Notes: generated from the sequence alone by a model not told the origin. A stretch of 64,000 nt of DNA from Bryobacterales bacterium (GCA_025463005.1 JAOAPR010000103.1:1-64000); one strand, 5' to 3'; counted from the stretch's first letter, positions 16,445 through 27,210 are shown. Numbers and translations are program-made.

Positions 16445-17791
16445 GTGTCCGAAAACTCCACCAAAACAATACGCGAATCGGCGCGAGGACTGGACTTCAG
16501 CCAGGACCTGCTCGCTAAAGGCTGGTATCACAGCTTCGAATTTCCGGACGGCGCCGTCATCGATGGATACATGCCGCTGGCGGTGCAGAAAGAGCGCTAC
16601 GCCCGCTATCCGATTCCCGACGATCTTCGCGGCAAGCGCGTGCTTGACATCGGCGCCTGGGACGGATGGTTCAGTTTTGAGACCGAGCGGCACGGCGCCC
16701 AGACCATCGCCATCGATTGCGTGGAGATCCCGTCTTTCCTGCAAGTCCATCGCCGGCTTGGGTCGAAGGTCGATTACCGTGTGCTCGATTTCTATGAACT
16801 GCCGGCGGCAGGTTTGGGCAAATTCGACGTCGTGTTGTTCCTGGGGGTTCTCTACCACCTTCGCCACCCTCTGCTCGCGCTCGAAATCGTTTGCGGTCTG
16901 ACAACGGACGTGGCGATCGTGGAATCGTTCGTCATCGATGCGGAAACGTGGAGGGAACATCAGGGCGCTATTCCCACACTCGAGTTTTATGAAACGTTCG
17001 AGCTTGGCAATCAGTATGACAACTGGAGCGGTCTCACCGTGGCCTGTCTGCTGGCGATGTGCCGGGCGGCGGGATTCGCCCGCGTGGAGCTGATGTACGC
17101 AGGAGGCAATTACGCCGGCGTGGCTTGCTACCGTAAGTGGGAAGCGGCTCCTGCACAGCCTGCGAGCGCTCCTCCGGAACTGCTGTTTGTGTCGAACGGG
17201 AGAACGCCGGGTAACAGTTTCTCCAGCCGAAAGTCGGAGGAATACCTGGAGTGCGTCTTTCGATCGCCCACCGATCGCGAGGTTAGTCCACAAGATCTGC
17301 GGTTGGAGGTCAGCGGCTTCGGCACCCGAGCAATCTACGTGCAACGAAGAGAGGACGGAAGCTGGGCAGCATCTTTTCGCTTGCCGCCCGCGCTGGATCC
17401 GGGATGGTATCCTGTGCGCCTTCGATTTGCCGAGACCGGATTTAGCAACGAACTCCGCATCGCGGTAGATCTCCCGGCCGAGCGCCCGGACCAGCTCACA
17501 GTCAAAGATGTTTGCGACGGAAAATCTTGGGAGCGTGGGCAGGTCAGTATCGCCGGCGGCGGATTTGTAAGCTTCTGGCTGAGCGGATTGCCGGAGAACC
17601 GCAGCGCCCTCGACATGCGCGTGCTGCTCGGAGACATTCCGCTGCAGATCACATGGATCGGGTCGACAGAAAGTAGTGGGTACTCCCAGATCAATGCGAA
17701 AGTTCCTCCTGATCTCGCGAAGGGCGCGCACGATTTTCAAATCAGGTTCGCGGGTGTGAGCTCGCAGCCGCAGGTGGTGAGGGTTCTGTAA
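16445..17791 (+). CDS. CmoB-like SAM methyltransferase with C-terminal beta domain (copy 1)
   Basis: A 448-residue protein. Residues 20-235 form a class I methyltransferase close in pattern to CmoB/DUF1698, the tRNA cmo5U34 enzymes: WYHSFEFPDG, VLDIGAWDGWFSFE as the SAM motif, IDCVE, VDYRVLDFYELP, FLGVLYHLRHPLLALE and the CRAAGF ending. The last 200 residues are not part of CmoB. They look like beta-sandwich modules and end in YSQINAKVPPDLAKGAHDFQ, similar to the IPT/TIGR03437-like tails of acidobacterial surface proteins. No signal peptide is seen. The GTG start follows the small membrane protein; a paralogue follows after one base. Confidence 0.8.
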   Translation: MSENSTKTIRESARGLDFSQDLLAKGWYHSFEFPDGAVIDGYMPLAVQKERYARYPIPDDLRGKRVLDIGAWDGWFSFETERHGAQTIAIDCVEIPSFLQVHRRLGSKVDYRVLDFYELPAAGLGKFDVVLFLGVLYHLRHPLLALEIVCGLTTDVAIVESFVIDAETWREHQGAIPTLEFYETFELGNQYDNWSGLTVACLLAMCRAAGFARVELMYAGGNYAGVACYRKWEAAPAQPASAPPELLFVSNGRTPGNSFSSRKSEEYLECVFRSPTDREVSPQDLRLEVSGFGTRAIYVQRREDGSWAASFRLPPALDPGWYPVRLRFAETGFSNELRIAVDLPAERPDQLTVKDVCDGKSWERGQVSIAGGGFVSFWLSGLPENRSALDMRVLLGDIPLQITWIGSTESSGYSQINAKVPPDLAKGAHDFQIRFAGVSSQPQVVRVL

Positions 17792-17792
17792 C

Positions 17793-19130
17793 ATGGCCAC
17801 GGGAGCGCTCGAAGCCCGCCGGCGAATCGACTTCAGCAAAGAACTCGCGGCGAAGGGCTGGTATCACAGCTTTGAGCTTCCGGACGGCACGTTTATCGAC
17901 GGCTTCATGACCGTCGAACAGCAGAAACGGCGGTACGCCCAGTTTCCAATTCCTGAGGATCTGCGCGGAAAAAGCATCCTCGATATCGGAGCCTGGGATG
18001 GCTGGTTCAGCTTCGAGGCGGAACGGCATGGCGCCGGCGTGACCGCGATTGATTGCGTGGAACTGGCAACTTTCTTGGACGTCCACGCGCGGCTGGGATC
18101 CAAGATCGATTACCGGATTATGGATTTTTACGAGCTTCCCGACGCCGGTCTGGGAAAGTTCGACATCGTGTTCTTTCTGGGCGTTCTGTACCATGTGCGG
18201 CATCCTCTGCTGGCACTGGAAATCGTGTGCGCGCTGACCAAGGACATCGCCATCGTGGATTCGTTCGTCACCGATCCCGACAACTGGAAGGAACACGCGG
18301 GCGACATTCCCACCATGGAGTTTTACGAGCTGGATGAACTAGGAAATCAGTTCGGCAACTGGGTTGGTCCGACGGTGCCGTGCCTGCTGGCTATGTGCCG
18401 TGCCGCAGGATTCGCGCGCATCGAATTACTCGGCACCGGCGATCACCACGCCGTGGTGGCGTGTTACCGGAAATGGGAACCGCCGCCGGCCGCGCTCTCG
18501 GACGACACGCCGGAAGTAGTGACCATCGAAAACGCACGGACCAATGGCATCAACTTTTCCACGCGGAAATCGGAAGAATATCTTACGAGCGTTTTCCATA
18601 CGGGGCGAAATCCGGTGACGCCGGCGATGCTGCGCCTGGAAGTGAGCAACGGAGTGGACAATTTTGGCGCGGCGGCGCTGTTTGCGAACCCTGAGGGTAA
18701 CGCCTGGCGAGCGACATTTCACCTTCCGCCGGGCCTCGATCCCGGCTGGCACACCGCGCGGCTGCGGTTTCGCGACAGCGGATTCGGACGGGAGTTCCGG
18801 ATTGCAGTGGATGTTCCGCCTGTGGCGGAGCGCATCGCCTTGAAAGAAGTATTCGACGGCGTCGCGTGGACCAAAGGCGAGGTGCAGGTCGGCGAGCGCG
18901 GCTTCCTGAGCTGCTGGGTAGGCGGGCTGCCCGAGAACGCGGATCGCGCAAATGTCCGCACGTATCTGGGGAATCGGCGTCTGGAAGTGGACTACGTCGG
19001 CCAGCCGAACGCGGACGGATACTGCCAGGTGAACGCAGCAGTGCCTGCGAATGTCGCGACGGGCGAACACGAGTTCCGCGTGGAGTGTGCGGGCATACGG
19101 TCGGAGGCGATGCTCGTGCGAGGCGTGTAG
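17793..19130 (+). CDS. CmoB-like SAM methyltransferase with C-terminal beta domain (copy 2)
   Basis: A 445-residue paralogue of the gene one base upstream (TAA-c-ATG), sharing every landmark: WYHSFELPDGTFIDGF, ILDIGAWDGWFSFEAERHG, IDCVELATF, FLGVLYHVRHPLLALE, MCRAAGFARIELL. It has the same extra C-terminal beta region (GLPENADRANVRTYLG, YCQVNAAVPANVATGEHEF). The pair is a tandem duplication with both cores intact. Known CmoB enzymes modify tRNA wobble uridine, but two tandem copies with a surface-protein-like tail make another substrate, such as a glycan or natural product, plausible. It is convergent with the next gene with no gap. Confidence 0.8.
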   Translation: MATGALEARRRIDFSKELAAKGWYHSFELPDGTFIDGFMTVEQQKRRYAQFPIPEDLRGKSILDIGAWDGWFSFEAERHGAGVTAIDCVELATFLDVHARLGSKIDYRIMDFYELPDAGLGKFDIVFFLGVLYHVRHPLLALEIVCALTKDIAIVDSFVTDPDNWKEHAGDIPTMEFYELDELGNQFGNWVGPTVPCLLAMCRAAGFARIELLGTGDHHAVVACYRKWEPPPAALSDDTPEVVTIENARTNGINFSTRKSEEYLTSVFHTGRNPVTPAMLRLEVSNGVDNFGAAALFANPEGNAWRATFHLPPGLDPGWHTARLRFRDSGFGREFRIAVDVPPVAERIALKEVFDGVAWTKGEVQVGERGFLSCWVGGLPENADRANVRTYLGNRRLEVDYVGQPNADGYCQVNAAVPANVATGEHEFRVECAGIRSEAMLVRGV

Positions 19131-19517
19131 CTACACACCAGCGCGTTTCCACTGGGGATGGTCAGGATCGACGACAAATTCGAGCTCGTCATGGCATGAT
19201 GTAAAACACTCTGGGCACAACCAATCCAGTTGAAAACCGCTGAGTTTAGGAGATGGTACACAAACGTAACCAACCGCCTTCGCGTCTGAGATGAACTGTG
19301 GCTCGACGTCATCATCTGTCGGCCAAAGCGTAACCCATCCTGCCGTGTGAACAACGTCAGACCACTCCTCTGCGTGCTCGGCAAAGCGGGCCCAGCAGCC
19401 GCCGCAGTGATCATGGTTCCATTCTGGTGAGAGCTGCCGGTATTGTTGCCATCGGAACACGAACCCGCGGTAATGCTGCAATGATTTTAGTAAAAGTTCT
19501 TTCGTAGCCACGAGCAT
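19131..19517 (-). CDS. Hypothetical protein with two CxxC motifs
   Basis: A 128-residue soluble protein I do not recognise. It has two Cys pairs that could bind zinc: HDHCGGCWARF near residue 40 and LCPECF near residue 100. It is rich in Trp and acidic residues, and its DNA is visibly less GC-rich than its neighbours, with codons such as AAA and TTT more frequent, so recent acquisition is possible. ATG at 19517 shares its A with the TGA of the phosphoesterase upstream, and GGAGG precedes it, so the two genes are translationally linked. Confidence 0.6.
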   Translation of the reverse strand: MLVATKELLLKSLQHYRGFVFRWQQYRQLSPEWNHDHCGGCWARFAEHAEEWSDVVHTAGWVTLWPTDDDVEPQFISDAKAVGYVCVPSPKLSGFQLDWLCPECFTSCHDELEFVVDPDHPQWKRAGV

Positions 19518-20113
19518 CAAACCTCCAATAAGTATCCCTTCTTGCCAACATTTTGCGCGCGCGTGGCGCCCATCTGGATCATGGCTCCTTCGGCCTCGTG
19601 GATATGGCCACAGAAAAAGTGCGCGGGCTGGTGCTTCTCGATAAACTCGCGCACCGCGCGGCTGCCGGCGTGAAGACCCGCTTTAACGCGGTCGAGATCG
19701 GTGTTGAGCGGGGGCGCGTGGCAAATCAGCACGGACGGTTTCCAGCCTGCAAACTTCTCCAGCCGCGCAGCCATTTCCTCCTCCGAATATTCGCCCGGTG
19801 TGTCGAAAGGCGTGGGCGTCGAGTAGCCCAGGCCAGCCACATGGTCCCCCCCGATTTCGAGCGTCCCGCCGTGAAAGTTGACGAATCCATGACGCTCGCA
19901 GAAATCGGCAATATTTCTCTCAGACTCATGATTTCCGGGCAGCACATACATGTGCTCCGCGCGGCGCTTCATCGGCTCGGCCATTTTGTCCAGGCCGCGG
20001 GCCCAGCTCACCAGGTCGCCGGCCGCGAAGTAATAGTCGGCGTCGATGTCCATGAGCTTTTCCAGGGCACGTGCGTCATTGTGGAGGTCGGAAAAAATCA
20101 GAAGGCGAGGCAT
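19517..20113 (-). CDS. Calcineurin-like metallophosphoesterase
   Basis: A 198-residue phosphoesterase of the YfcE/Icc-like class with the five metal motifs in order: FSDLHND, AAGDLV, LPGNHE, ICHAPP and CGHIHEAEGA. Substrates of such small enzymes include phosphodiesters and nucleotides; this one cannot be assigned. It is the first gene of a short unit with the CxxC protein, divergent from the 2-oxoglutarate enzyme gene 57 bases away. Confidence 0.88.
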   Translation of the reverse strand: MPRLLIFSDLHNDARALEKLMDIDADYYFAAGDLVSWARGLDKMAEPMKRRAEHMYVLPGNHESERNIADFCERHGFVNFHGGTLEIGGDHVAGLGYSTPTPFDTPGEYSEEEMAARLEKFAGWKPSVLICHAPPLNTDLDRVKAGLHAGSRAVREFIEKHQPAHFFCGHIHEAEGAMIQMGATRAQNVGKKGYLLEV

Positions 20114-20170
20114 AGCGGATTAGGTGAGTTTAATCGACGGGTTCAGATACCATAGTAGTAGCGTTGCTTC

Positions 20171-23100
20171 ATGTCAGAAGATCCAATACAACCTAACGTA
20201 AATAGCTGGCTGGAAGACGAGCTTCTCCAGCAATATAGACACGATCGTAAAACGGTAGATGCCACCTGGACGCCGGTCTTAGAAGGCAACGGGCACACTG
20301 CTGCGCCAGCCGGGAAAGCTGCCGCAGTGGCCGAGCCGCCTCGTGCGCTGACTGTGCGTTCGCCAGAAGCGCCTCTGGTTGTGGTTGCCGAAGGCGATCA
20401 ACTCATTCCACTGCGTGGCCCTGCGCTGCGCATTGCCGAGAATATGGCGGCCAGCCTGACGATTCCTGTCGCCACCAGCCAGCGTGTGATGCCCGTGAAG
20501 GTGATCGACGAGAACCGGCGGTTGATTAACCAGCATCGCGCTGCCGCGGGGCAGACCAAGCTTTCGTATACGCATCTGGTGGCGTGGGCCATCGTGCGCG
20601 CGATCGAAGCGGTCCCTGCAATAAACCAGGCGTTCTCCGAGCGCGGCGAAGAGTCGTTCCGCATCGCCCGCGGGCACGTCAACCTCGGCATCGCGGTGGA
20701 CGTGGCGGGCAAGGATGGCTCGCGGTCACTGAAAGTTCCGTGCATCAAGCGCGCGGAAGGCATGAACTTCGCGCAATTCGTCGCTGCCTACGATGACCTG
20801 GTGGCGCGCGCGCGCTCCAATAAGCTGACCGTTGCCGATTTTGAGGGTGTGACGATTTCGCTGACCAATCCGGGGACTGTCGGCACGGTGGGTTCGATCC
20901 CGCGGTTGATGCCCGGGCAGGGCGCGATCATCGCCACGGGCGCCATCGATTATCCGCCGGAGTATCGCGGCGTGCCGGAAGACGTGCGCTCTTCCATGGG
21001 CCTGAGCAAAGTGATGACGATGACCTGCACCTACGATCATCGGGTGATTCAGGGCGCCGAGTCGGGCATGTTCCTGGCAAGAGTGCAGGCGCTGCTCGAA
21101 GGGGAGGACGGATTTTACGGCCAGGTCTTCCGCGATCTCGCGATTCCCGCGCAGGCCTGGCGGTGGCAGCCGGATCAAGCCGCGGCTCCGATGGTCAGCG
21201 CCGATCCGCTTAAACAGGCTGGTGTGGCACGGCTGATCCAAGCCTGGCGCGAGCGCGGGCATCTGGTCGCGGATATCGATCCGCTGGGCTTGCCGCGTCC
21301 ATCGTACCCGGATCTGGAGCCTTCGGCACACGGGCTAACGATCTGGGATCTGGATCGCACCTTTCACGCCGAATCATTCGGCGTGCTGCCATTGCGCGCA
21401 CTGATCGACCGTCTGCGAAACATCTATGCGGCTAAGACCGGCGTGCAATACATGCACATCGATAGCCCAGAGGAACGGAGCTGGATCCAGCAGCGCTTGG
21501 AATCGGCCGCGGATCAATTCGCGCTGGATGCGGCGACGCAGCGCCGCATTTTGAAGGAACTCGTCCTGACCGACGGATTCGAAGGGTTCCTGGATAACCG
21601 CTTCAAGGGGCATAAGCGCTTTTCGATCGAAGGCGGCGAGACCATGCTCGCGATGGTCGAGGAACTGCTGGAACGGGCCGCCCCGGCGGGCGTGCAGGAG
21701 ATCGTGATCGGCATGGCGCACCGCGGGCGGCTGGCGGTTCTCGCCAACCTGATCGGCAAAGGCGTGGCGCAGATTTTTTCGGAATTCGAGGGCGATATCG
21801 AGTCCGAGGTCGGCGAGGGCACCGGCGACGTGAAGTATCACCTGGGCGCGAGCAACGTCCGGCAGATGTCCAGCGGTCAGGAGATTACCGTCTCGGTCGC
21901 CGCAAATCCGAGCCACCTGGAAGCCGTGAATCCGGTGGTGGAAGGCATCGTACGCCCCAAGCAGGATCGTCTGGGCGACGCCAAACGTGAGCGCGTAATT
22001 CCGGTACTTATCCACGGTGACGCAGCGATGTCGGGGCAAGGGATCGTGGCGGAAACCCTGAATTTCAGTCAAGTGGGAGGGTATACCACGGGCGGAACGA
22101 TTCACCTGGTGATCAACAACCAGGTCGGATTCACGACCAATCCGAACGAGGCACGGTCGTCTACGTATTGCACGGACGTGGCGCTGGGAATTCAGGCTCC
22201 CGTGTTTCACGTGAACGGCGATGATCCCGAAGCCTGCGTGGCCGCCATGGAACTGGCTTTCGAATACCGCCAGCGATTCCACAAAGACGTGGTGCTGGAT
22301 ATGGTCTGCTATCGCAAGCACGGCCACAACGAAGGCGACGATCCCAGCTACACGCAGCCGCTGATGTATCAGAAAATCCAGAACCACAAACCGGTGGCGG
22401 ATCTGTACGCCCAGCGCCTGATTCACGACGGTGTGGTCACCCCGCAGGAAGTCGCCGGCTGGCAGGAAGCGCAGAAGAAGCAGCTCTACGAAATCTACGA
22501 CAACACGCAGAAGGTCAAGGAGCAGTTCGAGCTGCACGAGATGAGTCCCATCCCGGCCGAGGGCATGCCGACGGATTTGCCTCCCACGGCGGCGGATCGC
22601 GCGGTATTGCACCGGATCATCGACGGCATAACCACATTCCCCGCGGATTTCCATTTGCACCCGAAGCTGGCTCGCTTTATCGAGCGCAGGAAGCAAGCGC
22701 ACGAGGGTCCGCACGTAGATTGGGCTCTGGCCGAGACCCTGGCATTCGGAAGCCTGGTGGTGGAGGGAACGCCCGTCCGGCTAAGCGGACAGGATAGCGG
22801 GCGCGGCACCTTCAGCCAGCGTCATGTGCAGTTTCACGACGCGGAAACGGATCGCGTGTATGCGCCGCTGCAGCACCTCGCGGCTAACCAGGCGAGCTTT
22901 GAGGTGTACAACAGCCCGCTGAGCGAGTTCGGCATCGTCGGTTTCGAGTTCGGCTACAGCGTGGCGGACCCGCTCACGCTAGTCCTGTGGGAAGCGCAAT
23001 ACGGCGACTTCGTGAACGGCGCGCAGATAATCATCGACCAGTTCATTTCCGCGGCGGAATCCAAGTGGGGGCAACCCAGCGGAATCGTGCTGCTGCTGCC

Positions 23101-23809
23101 GCACGGGCAGGAAGGCGGCGGGCCGGAACATTCCAGCGCTCGTCTGGAGCGTTTCCTGCAACTCTGCGCCGAAAACAATATGCAGGTGGCATATCCCACC
23201 ACGCCGGCGCAATATTTTCATCTTCTGCGGCGGCAGATGCGCGGCGGAGCGGATCGGCGAGGATTGCGGAAACCTCTGGTGGTGATGACGCCCAAGAGCC
23301 TGCTGCGCCATCCCAAAGTGGTTTCGACCGTGGAAGAGCTGTCCAGCGGCGTGTTTCTGCCGGTGCTGGACGACACTCGCGTAAGCGATCCCGCCCGTGT
23401 GACCCGCATTCTGGCATGCACCGGCAAGATCTATTACGAGCTCCTGGCGGCGCACGAAACGCGTGGCGGCGATTTCGCCATCGTCCGTCTGGAGCAGCTG
23501 TATCCTTTTCCGCAGGCCGAATTCGCGGAAGTCTTGCGGCGGTATCCTGCGGCGCAGCACGTCGTTTGGGTGCAAGAGGAGCCGCGCAACATGGGAGCGT
23601 GGGCGTTCGTGCGCGGCCATATTCAGCCGATGCTGGGCGCGAATCAGGCCATTGGATACGCGGGACGGCCGCGCAGCGCGAGTCCGGCGCCGGGCTCGCC
23701 CAAAGTGCACCAGCGTGAGCAGACTCAACTGATTGAAGCCGCCTTCGCAGCGCCGACAGTGGCGCGTTTGGGACGAAAGCGGCTGATTCGCAGAAGAAAA
23801 GAACGGTAG
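20171..23809 (+). CDS. kgd: Fused 2-oxoglutarate dehydrogenase E2/E1 (Kgd/OdhA type)
   Basis: A 1212-residue multifunctional enzyme for the 2-oxoglutarate step of the TCA cycle. Residues 12-33 (SWLEDELLQQYRHDRKTVD) are the E1-type N-terminal helix, and residues 37-75 an Ala/Pro linker. Residues 80-330 are an E2 succinyltransferase catalytic domain with YDHRVIQGAESG near 288. The rest is E1: HRGRLAVLANLIGK near 515, the TPP motif HGDAAMSGQG near 615, NNQVGFTTNP, then LSGQDSGRGTFSQRH and HGQEGGGPEHSSAR. This E2-E1 fusion without a lipoyl domain is best known from mycobacteria and corynebacteria, where it pairs with a separate dihydrolipoyl system; no lipoyl partner lies in the window. Confidence 0.93.
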   Translation: MSEDPIQPNVNSWLEDELLQQYRHDRKTVDATWTPVLEGNGHTAAPAGKAAAVAEPPRALTVRSPEAPLVVVAEGDQLIPLRGPALRIAENMAASLTIPVATSQRVMPVKVIDENRRLINQHRAAAGQTKLSYTHLVAWAIVRAIEAVPAINQAFSERGEESFRIARGHVNLGIAVDVAGKDGSRSLKVPCIKRAEGMNFAQFVAAYDDLVARARSNKLTVADFEGVTISLTNPGTVGTVGSIPRLMPGQGAIIATGAIDYPPEYRGVPEDVRSSMGLSKVMTMTCTYDHRVIQGAESGMFLARVQALLEGEDGFYGQVFRDLAIPAQAWRWQPDQAAAPMVSADPLKQAGVARLIQAWRERGHLVADIDPLGLPRPSYPDLEPSAHGLTIWDLDRTFHAESFGVLPLRALIDRLRNIYAAKTGVQYMHIDSPEERSWIQQRLESAADQFALDAATQRRILKELVLTDGFEGFLDNRFKGHKRFSIEGGETMLAMVEELLERAAPAGVQEIVIGMAHRGRLAVLANLIGKGVAQIFSEFEGDIESEVGEGTGDVKYHLGASNVRQMSSGQEITVSVAANPSHLEAVNPVVEGIVRPKQDRLGDAKRERVIPVLIHGDAAMSGQGIVAETLNFSQVGGYTTGGTIHLVINNQVGFTTNPNEARSSTYCTDVALGIQAPVFHVNGDDPEACVAAMELAFEYRQRFHKDVVLDMVCYRKHGHNEGDDPSYTQPLMYQKIQNHKPVADLYAQRLIHDGVVTPQEVAGWQEAQKKQLYEIYDNTQKVKEQFELHEMSPIPAEGMPTDLPPTAADRAVLHRIIDGITTFPADFHLHPKLARFIERRKQAHEGPHVDWALAETLAFGSLVVEGTPVRLSGQDSGRGTFSQRHVQFHDAETDRVYAPLQHLAANQASFEVYNSPLSEFGIVGFEFGYSVADPLTLVLWEAQYGDFVNGAQIIIDQFISAAESKWGQPSGIVLLLPHGQEGGGPEHSSARLERFLQLCAENNMQVAYPTTPAQYFHLLRRQMRGGADRRGLRKPLVVMTPKSLLRHPKVVSTVEELSSGVFLPVLDDTRVSDPARVTRILACTGKIYYELLAAHETRGGDFAIVRLEQLYPFPQAEFAEVLRRYPAAQHVVWVQEEPRNMGAWAFVRGHIQPMLGANQAIGYAGRPRSASPAPGSPKVHQREQTQLIEAAFAAPTVARLGRKRLIRRRKER

Positions 23810-23816
23810 GAGTCTG

Positions 23817-23891
23817 GGGGACAGCCAGCCGATTTCCGCTCGCCGCTGCTGACTCAGTTGGACTCGTTCTTCGAAATCGGAGGCTGTCCCC
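23817..23891. repeat. REP-like inverted repeat at the kgd/DinB junction
   Basis: GGGGACAGCCAGCCGATTTC (23817-23836) and the complement of GAAATCGGAGGCTGTCCCC (23873-23891) pair almost perfectly, separated by 36 bases. The right arm lies inside the last codons of the DinB gene and encodes its tail. It may terminate both convergent genes or be a dispersed palindromic element; no second copy is seen in this window. Confidence 0.65.
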
Positions 23892-24384
23892 TGTTCTCTC
23901 GTGCGAGCTTGGCCGTTGTGATCGCCTGACCCAGATGGCGCTGCGTGTGTTCGGCGACGTGCACCAGTAGGCCAAGCACCGTCGACGGCAGACGCTTCTT
24001 CCCGATATAACGCGGCTCGTCAAGTGTTGCGGCGCCGATCTCACGTATCCGCCGCTCGGCATCACTCAGCTTCGCATCAATATCGCTGAGCAGTTCGGGC
24101 AGCGTTGCGCCGGGGTCGCCTTCCTGCTTGAGTGTGGCGATCTGGGTGTCGGTCAGTTGATCTCCGCACAGATACGTCACCAGCCGATCCACGCTATGGG
24201 CGATGTGGCGCAGATGGAAACCGAGCGATGGAAGCGATCCGGTGCGGCGCCAGACATCCTCAGTCGTCAGACCTTCGGTGTAGCGAGCCAAGTCCTCACG
24301 CACCTGCGCGAAGGAGTGAAATACGGGCATCAGGTGCGGCGGAACGCCTTCGATGGGTCCGCGAAGCCATGGTTCTGGATTCAT
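23854..24384 (-). CDS. DinB-family protein
   Basis: A 176-residue four-helix-bundle protein with the three metal His in their usual setting: LGFHLRHIAHSVDRL (first) and LLVHVAEHTQRHLGQ (second and third). DinB/YfiT proteins act as thiol-dependent S-transferases or have unknown roles. The last 14 residues (from RENRGQPP) come from one arm of an inverted repeat, so the natural tail may have been replaced by insertion. ATG overlaps the lipoprotein stop by four bases, making this the last gene of the hslV-hslU transcript. Confidence 0.85.
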   Translation of the reverse strand: MNPEPWLRGPIEGVPPHLMPVFHSFAQVREDLARYTEGLTTEDVWRRTGSLPSLGFHLRHIAHSVDRLVTYLCGDQLTDTQIATLKQEGDPGATLPELLSDIDAKLSDAERRIREIGAATLDEPRYIGKKRLPSTVLGLLVHVAEHTQRHLGQAITTAKLARENRGQPPISKNESN

Positions 24385-25312
24385 TGAGCAGCGGCCTCCA
24401 CAGGCGCGGATTGCGCGCTTTCATTGCCAGTCAGATCCACCGCGGAAACAGTGTAGCGATACTTCTTCCCGGATTCAATCTTCGAATCGCTGAAGGTGGG
24501 CGCCTCAATCAATGACGCGACCTTTTGGAAGGGTCCGTTGTCTGCCGCGCGGAAGACGTTATAGCCGCGAAAATCCGCTTCGGTATTGCGCGTCCAGGCG
24601 AGCTCGATCGACTGCGGAGTGGGCACCGCCGACAAACCCTCGGGAACCGCCGGCGAAAACGTATCCGTCGGAGTGATTTCGCCTGCTTCGGAGACCACGC
24701 TCCACTGTTTGTCACCCGCGATGGTCTGCACCATGTAGCGGTAGCGAGTTCCGTAGATCGTGGAATCATCCAGATAGCTCGGGACGTCGGAATCGGCGAG
24801 CGGCTGCGGCTGGCCATCGCCTTCCGCGCGGAAGATGCGATAGCGCGGACCCGGCCCGGTCCAGGTGAGCTCGACTCCGCGTCCGACATTCTGCGCTTTC
24901 GGGATGGTAGGCGGGGCAAGCGGCCGAATCACTTCGAGGGACGCGGGATTCGACCACGCCGACGGCTTCCCTTTGGGACCCGTGGCGCGCACAGACAGCA
25001 GAATGGTCTTGCCGATCCAATCTCGCGCCGGGACCTGACTAATGACGGGTCCGGGCTTGCTAATCGGCAGTGCCACGAGTTTGCCGTCGGAGGCGTTTTC
25101 CACAACACGGAGTTCGATAGAACGAACACTGGTTAGGGGAAGGTTCTCCGTGGTCTTGTCGGGCAAGGTGAACTCGATTTCAATGTTGTCGCCGTATTCC
25201 CAGGCGCGAAAATCGCGGATCGTGGCCGGAATATCGAGGGTCGGAGGCATTGGCGGGCCGACATAGCCGCATGCAGACAGCACGGCTGCGCCAAACAAAG
25301 CCAACCAAGCCT

Positions 25313-25316
<4 letters not shown>
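24381..25316 (-). CDS. Lipoprotein with fibronectin type III modules
   Basis: A 311-residue predicted lipoprotein: signal [17 protein letters not shown] with lipobox LSAC, Cys16 as the lipid anchor. Three beta-sandwich modules follow. The last two are typical FN3 ([19 protein letters not shown], and [20 protein letters not shown], each ending in YRYMV or YRYTVSAVD). It is probably an envelope structural or adhesion-type protein. Its start overlaps the hslU stop by four bases, an unusual coupling between a cytoplasmic protease and a surface lipoprotein. Confidence 0.8.
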
Positions 25317-26670
<1,354 letters not shown>

Positions 26671-26671
<1 letters not shown>

Positions 26672-27210
26672 CAGCCCAGCTCCTCGTAAAGCACGGATTC
26701 ATTGGTGTAGATACAAATTTTGCCTGCTATGATCATGGATTTTTCCACGATGTCGCGGGCCGAAAGCTTGGTGTTCTCGATCAGCGCGGTGGCGGCGGAT
26801 TTAGCGTAAGCGCCGCCCGAACCGATGGCGGCCACTGCTTCGTCGGGCTCGATCACGTCGCCGTTGCCACTGAGCAAGTAGGTTGTGTCCTTATCGGCGA
26901 CGAGTAAGAGCGCCTCCAGATGACGGAGAGAACGGTCTGTTCGCCATTCCTTCGCCAGCTCGACGGCAGCTCGCGCAAGATTGCCATTATGCTGCTCGAG
27001 TTTGGCTTCGAACCGGCCAAATAGGGCGAACGCATCCGCGGTGGAACCCGCGAACCCGGCTAGAATCTTGCTGTTGTACAGCCTGCGGAGCTTTTTCGCG
27101 GACGACTTCAGCACTTCGGAGCCCAGGGTCACCTGGCCGTCGCCCGCCATGACCACCTTGCCGTCGCGCCGAACGCACAACACGGTTGTGGAGCGGATTT
27201 TCTGTTTCAT
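26671..27210 (-). CDS. hslV: HslV, proteolytic subunit of the HslUV protease
   Basis: A 179-residue Thr-type peptidase related to proteasome beta subunits. The family start TTxxSVRR aligns with [19 protein letters not shown], so the catalytic Thr is T8 and a short leader MKQKIRS must be removed. [14 protein letters not shown] is the conserved helix near the end. It is the first gene of the unit, with hslU immediately downstream. The promoter would lie in 27211-27244 or slightly further into the region before hyuA. Confidence 0.95.

Noticed and set aside
16397-17839. 480-residue minus-strand frame
   Set aside because: Antisense to the methyltransferase; no recognisable domain.
21374-22714. 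446-residue minus-strand frame
   Set aside because: Antisense to the fused 2-oxoglutarate enzyme; composition typical of a GC-rich shadow.
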